Assembly: GCF_040954835.1 (NCBI RefSeq)
Contig: NC_090709.1
Span: 43,284,490-43,348,489 of the forward strand
DNA: 64,000 nucleotides
Source: Lepisosteus oculatus
Taxonomy: Eukaryota; Chordata; Actinopteri; Semionotiformes; Lepisosteidae
Direction: 5' to 3'
Shown: positions 54,880 through 64,000 of the stretch, in pieces
How the letters are laid out: the number at the start of each line of letters is the position of its first letter
Position numbering within the stretch: the first letter of the stretch is position 1
The notes under the pieces: model-generated
Databases searched by the model: none
What the model was told of the DNA's origin: nothing
What the model saw: only the letters and a program-made list of their open reading frames with translations
Program-made: the position numbers and the translations under genes

Positions 54880-55510
54880 CGTTAAATGCATGTATTAATT
54901 TCCTTTCTGGAAAACTTGTATTTAAAGAAATTCACACAGCTTGCGAGAAATGAAAATCAATTCTTGATTATCAGTGCAGAAGAAATATTACCAGCTGGCA
55001 AAAAAAAGATTTTTTTTTAACCGAAATGTTGTGATGTGAGACACGGACCCACCATTCCATCTGTGTCGCTCATTCGATTCCATAACTGAAAGGTTGGTGG
55101 TTCGAATCCACCCAGGGACGTGTTTCTTTTGCGATGTAAACATTGTCTTCGAAAAGGTCGATTGGATTTCTCAGCGAAACCTTAACCATTTTAATTTTTG
55201 CAGGAAATGCGAGAGCTTAACACGTGTCAGAATCACCGGGAAATGTCCAATTACTGTATGCCCAACATCGCAACTCCCCAGAAAACCAAATTCACCCAAG
55301 AAAAAGTCGAGTCGTCATTTATACCCCCGTTGCATCCTCTGCTGAAATATTTTAAAAATACAATGCAGACTTGTTTAAGAACTTGCAAGCTTTGTTACAT
55401 TAGCACCGTGCATTTGGACTTCGATATTTTGACACATTTACTTTAATTTTAAACATAAATACTGTACAATCTATTGTAGTTTTGTTGTACTATTAAAATA
55501 TGTTAGCTGA
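54880..55510 (+). repeat. Asn-headed repeat copy with partial tRNA-Asn
   Basis: It includes the pre-head segment (TATCAGTGCAGAAGAAATAT), a 3' half of tRNA-Asn at about 55084-55121 (AACTGAAAGGTTGGTGGTTC GAATCCACCCAGGGACG) and the body to TTAAAATATGTTAGCTGAGG. The 5' half of the tRNA is not recognisable. Confidence 0.7.
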
Positions 55511-55940
55511 GGATGCAAAGGGGTGAAAGGGAAAGGTCAGAGGGTGTAGTAACACCAAGGTTAGGATTGGTGGAGGTGATAAGGGTGTTGATGGTTTTTC
55601 TCTGTAGAGGATTTTGAGTTTTTTTTCCTTCTCTGAAGTGAGAAACTGGAAGAGTTGGGAGTTGAGGGATCTGATAAGGTTAGTTATGGAAGGAAGTTGA
55701 TGTGGAGCTTTTAACCGTAAAAACTCCTTAATGTCTTTGATGTTGTCATCAGCGATAAACTGCATTCAGCAAAGATAAAAAGAAAGTTATCTTTGCTTAC
55801 TGCCCTGTCTTTCTCACACCTGAAGAAGACTCCACAGCCGAAACATTGTGATTCTTTTCTTCTCTTTTCAGCAGGAATAGTCCTTTACTTGTTCCTTTGC
55901 AGCCTACGCATGCTGACGCAGCTACTCACCTGATATCTAA
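55511..55940 (+). mobile_element. Penelope-like element end with hammerhead-like core (candidate)
   Basis: It joins the Asn-headed repeat at AAAGGGGTGAAAGGG and ends in CACACCTGAAGAAGACTCCA CAGCCGAAACATTGTG and TCTTTTCAGCAGGAATAG. CTGAAGA followed by a short GC stem and GAAAC fits a hammerhead core (CUGANGA...GAAA), as reported for Penelope-like elements. A 90-codon minus-strand frame (55493-55765) is open but unrecognised. The same junction appears in the 10.4, 12.8 and 40.7 kb copies. Confidence 0.4.
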
Positions 55941-56099
55941 CATTCTATAATCACAACTATGAATGTCCACTTTGGGTATTTTTTCCATGCTTATTTATTA
56001 TTATTATTTATTCTGTCATTGAAGCATATTTTATGTCATACTGAAGTGTCATAATCACTGAAAAAATATTTTTTTTCATTTAGAAAGTAAGAAAATTAT

Positions 56100-56520
56100 A
56101 AATCACTAGGAATTGCATTTAGCCTGTTCTGATCTAGAATTCTATATACTTTAACATGCCATGTTCACAATGTCACAACTCAGAAATGAAACAGTGAAGT
56201 GTTGTAATTACAAATGTACATAGCGTCGGGACATTGAGATGTTTTAGTAATGTTGAAGGAGGGACATGCAATGTTCACAGGGTCAAATTTATAAAACGCT
56301 ACAGTAAAATTTATTGTATTTCGGGATTATGAGAGCCTGTTACATTGTGTCTCACACCTCAGTGTCAGAATTTTGAGACATTTTTATAACCAGGGGTAGG
56401 TTCATAGCAATAAGCAGAAAGTGCGATCATCCTTTGCTCATCCTCGGTTAACCATATATTCTCATATGCCATGTTCTGAATGTCCCATTTAAAAATGCTA
56501 TATTAAAATTAAGACTTTTT
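56100..56520 (-). repeat. Inverted copy of the ~190-bp satellite
   Basis: Reverse complement of the 39.5-40.1 kb units, with motifs AACATGCCATGTTCACAATG (about 56152), GACATGCAATGTTCACAGGG (56263) and CATATGCCATGTTCTGAATG (56464). Together with the neighbouring repeats this mirrors the order seen at 38.9-41 kb. Confidence 0.6.
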
Positions 56521-57353
56521 TATGATCAGAAGGCAAGGTTGTGGTAAATATGCATAAAGTGAAAGTGAACTTATGTTTTGCCTTTGTCTTGTTATTGTGA
56601 GTTTTGAAAATTGGTTTTCGATTTTCTGAAATGTGTTTCACACAAAAATGCAATTTGGATAGTCACTACTTATATATTCCCCTTTACTGAGGATATGTAC
56701 AGTAATCCATCCCGATTAGTACTTTTAAAAATTACTGTAGAGAGCCATCAGAAAGGGAATGAAAACTTGCATTAAACAAAATCAAGCTGCATGTAATCAT
56801 CCATAGTGATACATTTTGTAAGACAAGACAGGAAGAAAGACACTGCTGGGATTTGAACGCAGAATCTCCTGTTTAATAGGAAAACACTTTAACCAAATCA
56901 GCCAAGATGCTGTCAGAGTATTAACATCATGTCTGCATCAGTGATTACAGCTGACAATCACTGGAGGACAGTGAAGTCAGCCTGCATAATGAGGGGGAAG
57001 AGACTGACCTCTGTGATGCACTATAGAGTTACACTAACCTTCTATCCAACTGTTCTATGCTGCATTCTATCCTAGTGGTAAATATTGGTTTCCGTGCGTG
57101 TAATATTCCTTTTTTTGTCAAATATTTTCAAGCACAAATTTTGCTGTTGAAAATAAGCCTTGTGGTTTTCAATGTTGTGATCCTTTTCCCCCAGTGTCAC
57201 CCAAATTGATACACTGTGCTTTGGCAATTCTTCAGGCGATATTGTTTAGAGGAGCTCAGTTGAATTAGTTTGCGTATATAAAGTATTTCTTTTCCCTTTA
57301 ATCCTTTAAAACATATTACATTTTCAAAACATTGTATCTTTCTTCCTACTAAT
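56521..57353. other. Mostly unannotated; one tRNA-Thr-like sequence
   Basis: Part (56521-56760) is the inverted match of 39.2-39.5 kb. No gene is seen apart from the Thr-type sequence at 56839-56914. Confidence 0.4.
56839..56914 (-). pseudogene. tRNA-Thr-derived sequence with ATT anticodon
   Basis: On the minus strand TTGGCTGATTTGGTTAAAGT then TTCCTATTAAACAGGAGA show a Thr-type anticodon stem (TCCT/AGGA) around ATT. GCGTTCAAATCCCAGC is the T arm with a weak stem. The acceptor is not paired. This is the best-formed anticodon arm of the three copies of this family. Confidence 0.5.
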
Positions 57354-58698
57354 TGTAGCGGCAATGCTTGTTAATAAGACAGAATTAAGTGTTGCTGTGC
57401 TTTCCCAAATGAGGCCCCATCTCTCTCTTCATCTCTGTGGTGCAGCCACAGAGAAGCTATTCAGGCAGGCTGATTTAAAGATGTTTTCTTTTGATAAGGG
57501 ACAGCTCCCAAATGGGAATGCATTTAGCTTAGCCTGGCTATCATGATCAATGGACATCCATTGGCGCCTATCTGTCTAGGGAGTGCCAGATGGACATCTG
57601 GACTGCATTCCTAAGTGTCAGGAGTAAGTGACTCATATCTCACCTTGATCAACCAATCAGGGACTGGTAGGGCAGAGTAACCCACGTGGGTCTCTGATGC
57701 CCATGAAACTTTCATCCAATAAACGAGCTGAAGTTCCTCCGTGTAAAAACAGGCAACACAAAGCTCCAAGACTATTCTAAAGGGAATTCAAAGGAGAATT
57801 CCAGGGCTGTGAGATAATTCCAGGGCGGGACGGCCTAGGAGCAGAAAGGCTCCCAAGGGCAGAACATTCTCGCAGCGCGCCTCCTGACCATCCTGAGACT
57901 CAGCCTGGACAACCACGGAACGGCCAGTGTGTCCGAGTGCCAGAACTTTGCTTTGTTCTAAGTGTCGAGAGCGGAGGTAGCCAGAGAGTAACCAAAGGAT
58001 CCACCCGAGGTTAGCACCAGCAGCAAGCCTCGTGAACAGGTCGGAACTGTGGACAGCTGAATCACTATTCAGAACTTTCGCTTCATCAGGAACGAACTGG
58101 TCTTCTTCCTGACCTGCTGGGACCCACAGTCATCTTTTCTCCTGTGCACAAACTTCCCTAGTTTCAGCCAAAACTAAATAGCCGGTCTTCAGAGAGCATC
58201 AGGAGCGCAACGTCTCAAGCCACACAGCACAGCCATGCACGGAGCCATTGAGCCCGCAAGAGACCTAAATCCCCAGAGATTGGATGAGTATTCCACTTCA
58301 CTGCATTACTGCTCGAGAATTCAATTGTTATCCCAACCAGTTGATATCAATCTAATTCCTAAGAGTTATGTTCTTGTTTTGAGTATCTAATGTAGAAGTT
58401 TTAAACAAGTTCAATTACGATTCTAAATGAATGATATACTGAACGTATGTCCTCTTGATATGTGTAACTGTAACTGAATGAATATATATCTTTTGTATTC
58501 TGATAACCTTTACGATAAGATCTGTTAGGTTTACATGCATATTCCATATATTGATAAATGTATCCTCGTGTATTAGTACCTGTGTGTGCGTTTTTTGAGT
58601 TATATCGCATGGTTGGATTCTAAGACCATTAAAAGAATCAATTTTGTGATTTACTGCCACAATTAATAATTGTCCCAGTAAATGCCCAAACCCCTACA
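57354..58698 (+). mobile_element. LTR-like 1.35 kb repeat (TG...CA), plus orientation
   Basis: It starts TGTAGCGGC and ends CCCCTACA. It is the inverted sister of 47106-48492. ACTGGTGCC follows directly. No internal genes are adjacent; the minisatellite starts about 30 bases later. It is broken or solo, of unknown family. Confidence 0.5.
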
Positions 58699-58727
58699 GA
58701 ACTGGTGCCTCGTGAGAGCACACTACA

Positions 58728-60118
58728 ACAGTGTGTGATCTCCTGTCCCAGCCTGAGGAGCAGACAGCGAGCCTGTCTCTCAATAATAATAATACAGTGT
58801 GTCATTTCCTGCCCCAACCAGAGGAACAGACAGTGAGCATGTCTCTCAACAATAATATGAATAAACTGTGTGATCTCCTGTCCCAGCCTGAGGAACAGTC
58901 AGCCCGTCTCTCAATAATAATCCTAATAATAATAAGTTTTCCTATCAGTTTTCCTACTTAAGCACATGTCTTTCCCTACCTCCTTGCTCAGTATTGGTTT
59001 CCCTTTCGAGCTTCCTGGTTGCCCTACTCCTTCTTCTACCTAGTGTTCTTCTTGGCTTTCGGTTTACGGTTTTCCCCCTTTTGACTACAGCTTTTCGGAT
59101 CACGGCTTGGCTTCGTTACTCACGCTCTGTTTTGGATCTCTGGCTACCCCTGGACTATCGGATTGCTCTATTGTCTACGATTTCGGATCACGCTTTGACT
59201 TCGGTAACTCGTTCCCTTTTGGATCTCTGGCTTCCCCTGGACTCTCGGCTCGTTCCTTCGACTACGGCTTTCTTTGGATCACGGCTTGGCTTTGTCAGCT
59301 CCTGCAAGTGGGTTCTCTCACTGGTTTCGGTTTCTCTTACCGAATCCGTAACATATACGGTGTGTGATCTCCTGTCCCAACCTGAGGATCAGACAGGAGT
59401 GAGCCAGTCTCTCAATAATAATAATACAGTGTGTGACTTCCTTTCCCAGCCTGAGGAGCAGACAGCGAGCCTGTCTCTCAATAATAATAATACAGTGTGT
59501 CATTTCCTGTCCCAGCCTGAGGAACAGACAGTGATCCTGTCTCTCAATAATAATAGAACAGTGTGTGATCTCAAGTCCCAGCCAGAGGAACAGACAGTGA
59601 GCCTGTATCTCAATAATAATAATAATAATACAGTGTGTGATCTCCTGTCCCAGCCTGGGGAACACTGAGCCTGTCTCTCAAAACTAATAATACAGTGTGT
59701 CATTTCCTGCCCCCGCCAGAGGAATAGACAGTGAGCATGTCTCTCAACAATAATATTAATAAACTATGTGATCTCCTGTCCCAGCATGAGGAACAGACAG
59801 TGAGCTTGTCTCTCAATAATAATACAGTGTGTGATCTTCTGTCCCAGTCTGGGGAATAGAAAGTGAGCCTGTCTCTCAGTAATAATAATATAGTATGTGA
59901 TCCACTGTCCCAGCCTGAGGAACAGACAGGAGTGAGCCCGTCTCTCAATATTAATACAGTGTGTGATCTCTTGTCCCAACCTGAGGAACAGACAGGAGTG
60001 AGCCAGTCTCTCAATAATAATAAAGCAGATTATGATCTCCTGTCCCAGCCTGAGGAACAGACAGTGAGCCTGTCTCTCAATAATAATAATACAGTGTGTG
60101 ACCTCCTCTCCCAGTCAG
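58728..60118 (+). repeat. ~66-bp minisatellite with AAT tracts
   Basis: About 15 diverged units of GTGTGTGATCTCCTGTCCCA plus GCCTGAGGAACAGACAGTGA plus GCCTGTCTCTCAATAATAAT: three at 58728-58925 and twelve at 59355-60118. A three-unit pattern (ATCTCC, ATTTCC with AGCATG, then AAACTGTGTG) recurs, indicating higher-order units. Most units are multiples of three, so long frames stay open on both strands; I regard these as by-products. The array ends 24 bases before a 5S rRNA-like sequence. Confidence 0.85.
58926..59354 (+). repeat. Spacer within the minisatellite with its own short repeats
   Basis: A pyrimidine-rich block in which TTTTGGATCTCTGGCTACCC CTGGACTATCGG and TTTCGGATCACG-type motifs recur two to three times at about 75-base intervals. 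No gene recognised. Confidence 0.6.
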
Positions 60119-60141
60119 GTGAGTCAGGCGCCATGGCTTTT

Positions 60142-60261
60142 GATTATGGCCACACCACCCTTAATGTGCCCGATCTTGTCTGATCTCAGAAGCTAAGCAT
60201 GGTTGGGCCTGGTTAGTACTTGGGTGAGAGACCACCTGGGAATACCAGGTGCTGCAAGCTC
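60142..60261 (+). rRNA. 5S rRNA-like sequence, probably a pseudogene
   Basis: It aligns over 120 bases with vertebrate 5S: GGCCACACCACCC near the start, CCCGATCTTGTCTGATCTCA, AGCTAAGCATGG (A box), TTGGGCCTGGTTAGTACTTG and the 3' end CCTGGGAATACCAGGTGCTG. Most differences are C-to-T or G-to-A at former CpG sites, and the 5' and 3' terminal stem (GATTATGG, GCAAGCT) is mispaired. It could be a decaying dispersed 5S gene or the head of a 5S-derived SINE. Confidence 0.75.
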
Positions 60262-60884
60262 TTACTCTCTCGGCCAGCAGAGGTCGCCGTTGGTGCCGTA
60301 GACTTTGGGAGGAAAATTTGGAGGATGGAAAGGTGATCTATAGCCTCATCTCTAGAGGTGTTTTGTTGCTATGGCATGTGTGTGACCCATATAAAAAAAA
60401 AACCCGTTTGTAAAACGAATATCGAAGCTGCCTCTAAATCTGCAACTGAAGATGAGTCGATAAACCACTTGTTTTTCGTATAACTATGCATATATTCATT
60501 TATTACTGATTTAATTCATTGAGCACGGATACAATAGAGGTACAGCCATTCACTGTTTGACATGTCTGCACTGGTACAGAACCTAGCAATCAGAAAACGG
60601 GTGAAACCGTCTTGAGAATTAGCATACAGTACCGAGGCCCCCATGACCAAATAAAGGCTAACCTCGATAATCAGCCTAAATAATGCAGACTACAGCAAAA
60701 CGACTGACTTTGAAAAGGGAACGAATGTCCGGAAGGAGTAGTGTAACAAGCTTGAAATGCTTCTCCGGACCTCTAACTAAAAGAAACCGGGAACCAGCAG
60801 TGGCATCGACTCCTTTCGAACTGGGATCCTATCGCAGCTCGTAGTGTTGTAACTCTTCCGTAACTTATATTGGACCAAGCACAT

Positions 60885-61009
60885 CAGGGGAGAGCGCGTA
60901 CGCAGTCCCCCACTACCAAAAATTATGCAGTCGAGATTCCCACATTTGGGGAATTTGCAGGTGTCAGCACAGCCGGAGTGCAATGGCCGAGCCTCGCTCT
61001 GGGTGAACC
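60885..61009 (-). ncRNA. U1 snRNA, 3' three quarters, interrupted by a LINE
   Basis: On the minus strand CCCAGAGCGAGGCTCGGCCA, TTGCACTCCGGCTGTGCTGA, CCCCAAATGTGGGAATCTCG, ACTGCATAATTTTTGGTAGT and GGGGGACTGCGTACGCGCTC TCCCCTG match U1 from about position 40 to its 3' end (60885). The Sm site AATTTTTGG is present. The 5' part with the 5' splice-site-pairing ACUUACCUG is absent and replaced by the 3' end of a same-orientation LINE. A canonical 3' box is not seen downstream. Confidence 0.85.
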
Positions 61010-61014
61010 GATTT

Positions 61015-64000
61015 CGATTTTTAAGAACTTTATTTTCTTTTCACAAAAAATTACAGGAAATCACAAATCAGAAAGCTTTACATTAATATACATACTTAAA
61101 ACAGTATATATGATCACATCTCATTACATTTTGACACGGTAACAGTTACATAGCAACAATTTTCTTTTTTTCTGGTGCAAATCACATTCTTTATTTAAAC
61201 ATGATAATGTTTTTCACAGTTTCTTGAGATACTGTCCAATGCCCTCTATTTCCCACAGATTTTCTGCTTCCTCCCTCCCTTCTCTCCACAGATCTCTGAG
61301 GTAATAGTTCTCTCGGGTGATGAACAGGGCCAGGCTACCTGCTGCCTTGACTGGGACCTCGATGCCTTTGAACAGCCCCATGTTCCTCACTCTCCACAGG
61401 GCGTCTTTCCCACTGTTCACCACGGCCCAGATCCTGTCAAACACGTCAGGAGGAAGTTTGACAGGAGAGATGCCGTATATGATGAAAGCAGCGGTCAGGG
61501 TAAATTGGGGCGAGAGAGCCTGCAACCAATCTTCAAACTGTGCCCAGAAGGCCTTAGCAAAAAAGCAGGACCACAGGAGATGGGTCACAGTCTCCTCCTC
61601 GCTGCAGCCCACCCTAACGCAGCGAGGGCTGGGGGTGAGGCCCCTACGGTACAAGAAAGTTCGTACCGGTAAGCACTGGTGGACGACACTCCAGGCTAAA
61701 TCTCTGTGAATGTTGCACAGAAATTTAGAGGATGTGTGTTTCCACACCTTCCTTGTTTGGGCTGATGTTAAAATGCCCACAGGGGTCTGCCTATTGTTCT
61801 GGGGTGCTACGAAATCTTCCAGTTTTTGGACGCTGACATCTCGGAGGGGAATATGGCCAATTGGGTGAGATCTTAGAAAACTTTTAACTGTCCCATAAAT
61901 TGCAGGGCATGTGTCAGAGAGTGGGACGTCCAGCTTGGGTCTGACACCCCACACTCTGAACACCTCCCTACCTACCCAGAGCCTGGAAAAATAAGTCCAG
62001 GTACGCGCTGCAGGTGCTGTTGCAAAGCCTCTCAGCACAGAGGCCAGGAAAATGCACAGCAGCTTCGTAGCAATATCTGGGACAGACTTCCCCCCTGAGG
62101 GTAGCGGCCTGTACATTATTTCCCTTCTGAGTCTTTCCTGCTTCCCACCCCATAGAAATTGAAACATCAATCTCCTCAGCACCGCCGCAACACGGTGTGG
62201 GATTGGGAAGGTAGAAGCCAGAAAATTCAAGACAGGCAAGAGCTCGGCTTTGATGACCAGCACCTTCCCTGTCATGGTGAGGTCTCGGTCCTTCCATTGC
62301 ATCAGTTTTTTGTTTAAGATTGGCAATTTGTTCTGCCAATTTACTGTTCCCATCTCTTCTCCAAAATACACCCCCAGGACCTTAATTCTCTTCTCTTGCA
62401 GCCTGAGATCATGTCCTTCTTTTGGCTCCCTCCAGTTCTGATAAAAAATCTCACTCTTAGATGTGTTAATTTTTGCGGAGGAAGCCAAAGAGAACCGATC
62501 ACAGCACTGCAGAGCTCTGCTAATTGAGGCATTGTCAGAGAGGAGCAGGGTGACGTCATCCATGTATAGAGACGTCTTTACCTCTCCTCCCCCACTTCCA
62601 GGCACTGGTATCCCATTAATGGCCTGATCCTGGCGCAAGGCACAGGCTAAGGGCTCCATAGCCAAAACGAATAACAAGGGGGATAATGGGCAGCCCTGCC
62701 TCACCCCTGAACAGACTTCAAAGGTGCGTGATCTATTGCCATTAACCATGACTCTGCTGTTGCTACCTGTGTACAGCAGGTTAATCCACTTTCTCATGAT
62801 GGGGCCAAACTTCATGTGCTCAAGTACCGATGTTAAGTACTGCCGGTTTAGGCGGTCAAAGGCCTTTTCTAGGTCTACACCTAAAATGCACAGAGGGAGG
62901 GAGCGATCCTCAGAGTACAGACAGACATCCCTCAACAAGGCCAGGTTGTCGCTCATCAGGCGTCCTGCTATCCCACAAGTCTGTTCTTTCCCTACCAGTG
63001 AGGCCACTACATTTTGTAGGCGCAGGAAAAGGGCTTTGGACAGGATCTTAGTGTCCACGCCTAACAGGCTGAGGGGTCTCCAGTTCTTTATGTCATTTTT
63101 TGCTCCTTTCTTAAACAAGAGAGAGATAGTGCCTTCTCTTAAGGAGTCAGGCAGCAATTCTGTCTTGTAGCTTTCCTCGAATAGGAGCAGTAGCGGATCC
63201 TGAAGCAGATCCCAAAAGGTGCAATAAAATTCTTTAGGGAGCCCGTCAGCACCCGGAGTTTTCCCCTTCTGTAAGCTCTCCATAGCCTGTCTCAGCTCTT
63301 CTACTGTCAAATCCCTCTCAAGTACTTCCCTATCTTCTTCACTCAAAATGTTTTCTAGCTTTGAGGTAAAAAAATGAATATCTTCTTCCTTTACCTCTGT
63401 AGAGCTGTACAGTCTTGAGTAGAAGGCCTCGGTGCAGGAGAGGATAGCACTCGGCTCTGTTCTCTCTCGTCCCTCCTCATCAACTACACTTTCCATGACA
63501 GTCTTGGAGCCTACCACTTTCCTGAAAAAGAAGCGAGTACACTTCTCATTTTCTTCCAAGAACTGCACTCTGCTTCTTAACAGCACTCCTCGACTACTTT
63601 CTTCGGCTATGCTCCGGATGTCCTTTTTTAAAAGGGCGATATCCTCGAGCACATCGAAGCCACTGTGCAGCATCGTGTAGAGACGCTGCAGCTGCCTCTG
63701 TTTCCTGGCTAGCACTCCTCTCCGTCTGGCAGCAGCCTTCCTTCCCTCAGCCATGAAAAAGGCCTTTGTCCTCACCTTCACCTCCTCCCACCACTCTCCT
63801 ACTGACCCGTACAGACACTGCAAGGACAGCCACTGTGATAGTTTCTCCTTGTAGCGGGATACTACCCCCTCGTTCTCTAGCAGCTTTGTGTTGAGTTTCC
63901 AGAGGCCTGGGCCAAAGACAGTCCCGCCCTGGAGTTCCACTCTACACCCTAAAGCCTGATGATCTGAGAAGAAGACAGGCTGAAGAGTGACCCCAACAAC
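61015..64000 (-). mobile_element. Tx1-clade LINE inserted in a U1 snRNA sequence
   Basis: The minus-strand element runs off the right edge of the window. The 3' UTR (61015-61213) ends AATAAAGTTCTTAAAAATCG right at the U1 sequence. The coding part is open throughout what is visible. The neighbouring fragment at 49930-51118 is a close relative. The same transcriptional orientation of LINE and U1 is what target-primed insertion at a fixed strand would give. Confidence 0.85.
61214..64000 (-). CDS. LINE ORF2 protein (endonuclease C-terminus and reverse transcriptase), 5' part outside window
   Basis: An uninterrupted frame of more than 925 codons, open at the window edge. At its start is the end of the endonuclease (VVGVTLQPVFFSDHQALG, with the SDH motif). 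A basic linker follows, then RT from about 230 residues in: GADGLPKEFY, LLFKKG...NWRPLSLL, VDLEKAFDRL (motif A), GVRQGCPLSPLLF (B) and SLYMDDVTLLL (C, catalytic YMDD). Near the C-terminus is a CCHC knuckle CVRVGCSEEETVTHLLWSC, and the protein ends GIGQYLKKL. It makes cDNA at a nicked target. All visible catalytic motifs are intact, so the copy may be young. Confidence 0.9.
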   Translation of the reverse strand, partial: VVGVTLQPVFFSDHQALGCRVELQGGTVFGPGLWKLNTKLLENEGVVSRYKEKLSQWLSLQCLYGSVGEWWEEVKVRTKAFFMAEGRKAAARRRGVLARKQRQLQRLYTMLHSGFDVLEDIALLKKDIRSIAEESSRGVLLRSRVQFLEENEKCTRFFFRKVVGSKTVMESVVDEEGRERTEPSAILSCTEAFYSRLYSSTEVKEEDIHFFTSKLENILSEEDREVLERDLTVEELRQAMESLQKGKTPGADGLPKEFYCTFWDLLQDPLLLLFEESYKTELLPDSLREGTISLLFKKGAKNDIKNWRPLSLLGVDTKILSKALFLRLQNVVASLVGKEQTCGIAGRLMSDNLALLRDVCLYSEDRSLPLCILGVDLEKAFDRLNRQYLTSVLEHMKFGPIMRKWINLLYTGSNSRVMVNGNRSRTFEVCSGVRQGCPLSPLLFVLAMEPLACALRQDQAINGIPVPGSGGGEVKTSLYMDDVTLLLSDNASISRALQCCDRFSLASSAKINTSKSEIFYQNWREPKEGHDLRLQEKRIKVLGVYFGEEMGTVNWQNKLPILNKKLMQWKDRDLTMTGKVLVIKAELLPVLNFLASTFPIPHRVAAVLRRLMFQFLWGGKQERLRREIMYRPLPSGGKSVPDIATKLLCIFLASVLRGFATAPAARTWTYFSRLWVGREVFRVWGVRPKLDVPLSDTCPAIYGTVKSFLRSHPIGHIPLRDVSVQKLEDFVAPQNNRQTPVGILTSAQTRKVWKHTSSKFLCNIHRDLAWSVVHQCLPVRTFLYRRGLTPSPRCVRVGCSEEETVTHLLWSCFFAKAFWAQFEDWLQALSPQFTLTAAFIIYGISPVKLPPDVFDRIWAVVNSGKDALWRVRNMGLFKGIEVPVKAAGSLALFITRENYYLRDLWREGREEAENLWEIEGIGQYLKKL

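Noticed and set aside
58728-60118. Possible CRISPR-like array of regularly spaced repeats
   Set aside because: The units are contiguous, diverged minisatellite repeats without unique spacers, in a eukaryotic context.
58994-60183. Long frames across the minisatellite on both strands
   Set aside because: They follow from a repeat unit that is a multiple of three with few stops. There is no start context or domain, and the peptides simply repeat LLSQPEEQT-like units.
60272-60290. CTCF-like motif CCAGCAGAGGTCGCC after the 5S-like sequence
   Set aside because: A single motif match with one deviation from the usual core is not enough to claim a binding site.
62724-63170. 148-codon plus-strand frame
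   Set aside because: It is antisense to the reverse transcriptase region of an intact LINE frame, hence a shadow.

Overview
The window looks like a gene-poor, repeat-dense piece of a vertebrate nuclear genome, most likely a ray-finned fish. The reasons are eukaryotic tRNA genes with internal A/B boxes (including intron-containing tRNA-Tyr), a histone H4 reading frame, 5S rRNA, U1 and U2 snRNA sequences, Tx1-clade LINEs of the kind known from fish, and hAT, Tc1 and PIF/Harbinger remains. The species is an inference. There are no bacterial-type genes, operons or CRISPR arrays, and no ordinary multi-exon host gene is recognisable.

Layout. 1-7.4 kb: isolated tRNA-Leu, an odd tRNA-Ala-like sequence, dispersed repeats and a hAT fossil. 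7.5-19.9 kb: a tRNA-rich cluster (Trp, Asn, His, Val, Phe, Asp, Glu and pseudogenes) built from duplicated blocks. It includes a near-perfect 2.36 kb tandem duplication and two copies of one endogenous-retrovirus remnant. 20-25.8 kb: a promoter-like GC-rich patch, a decayed Harbinger element and an old copy of a BEN-domain element. 25.8-34.2 kb: an 8.35 kb element with roughly 1.6 kb terminal inverted repeats and a TA target duplication. It carries a BEN-domain gene, a tRNA-like sequence in each repeat, a LINE fragment and a nested Tc1-like transposon. 34.4-38.0 kb: a decayed Tx1-type LINE. 38.0-44.6 kb: repeats, a satellite, and an inverted copy of the 7.5-10.5 kb block carrying the better preserved tRNA-Asn and tRNA-Trp, then two tRNA-Tyr genes. 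45.3 kb: an H4 frame with non-canonical residues. 46.4-51.1 kb: two Tx1-type LINE copies head to head with a U2 snRNA fragment at the junction, one of them split by an LTR-like repeat. 51.1-54.8 kb: another copy of the tRNA cluster. 55-57 kb: Asn-headed repeat, a Penelope-like end and an inverted satellite copy. 57.4-60.3 kb: an inverted LTR-like repeat, a 66-bp minisatellite and a 5S rRNA-like sequence. 60.9-64.0 kb: the 3' part of a U1 snRNA directly abutting the 3' end of a Tx1-type LINE whose 900-plus-codon frame is open to the window edge.

How it fits together. Most of the sequence is explained by repeated copying of a few blocks. One is a His/Val/Phe/Asp tRNA block present in about four copies. 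Another is a tRNA-Asn-headed repeat present in about seven copies, in both orientations. These were then hit by transposons, some of which sit at small-RNA genes. The best leads are the long-inverted-repeat BEN element, the LINE/U1 and LINE/U2 junctions, and the Asn-headed repeat family.
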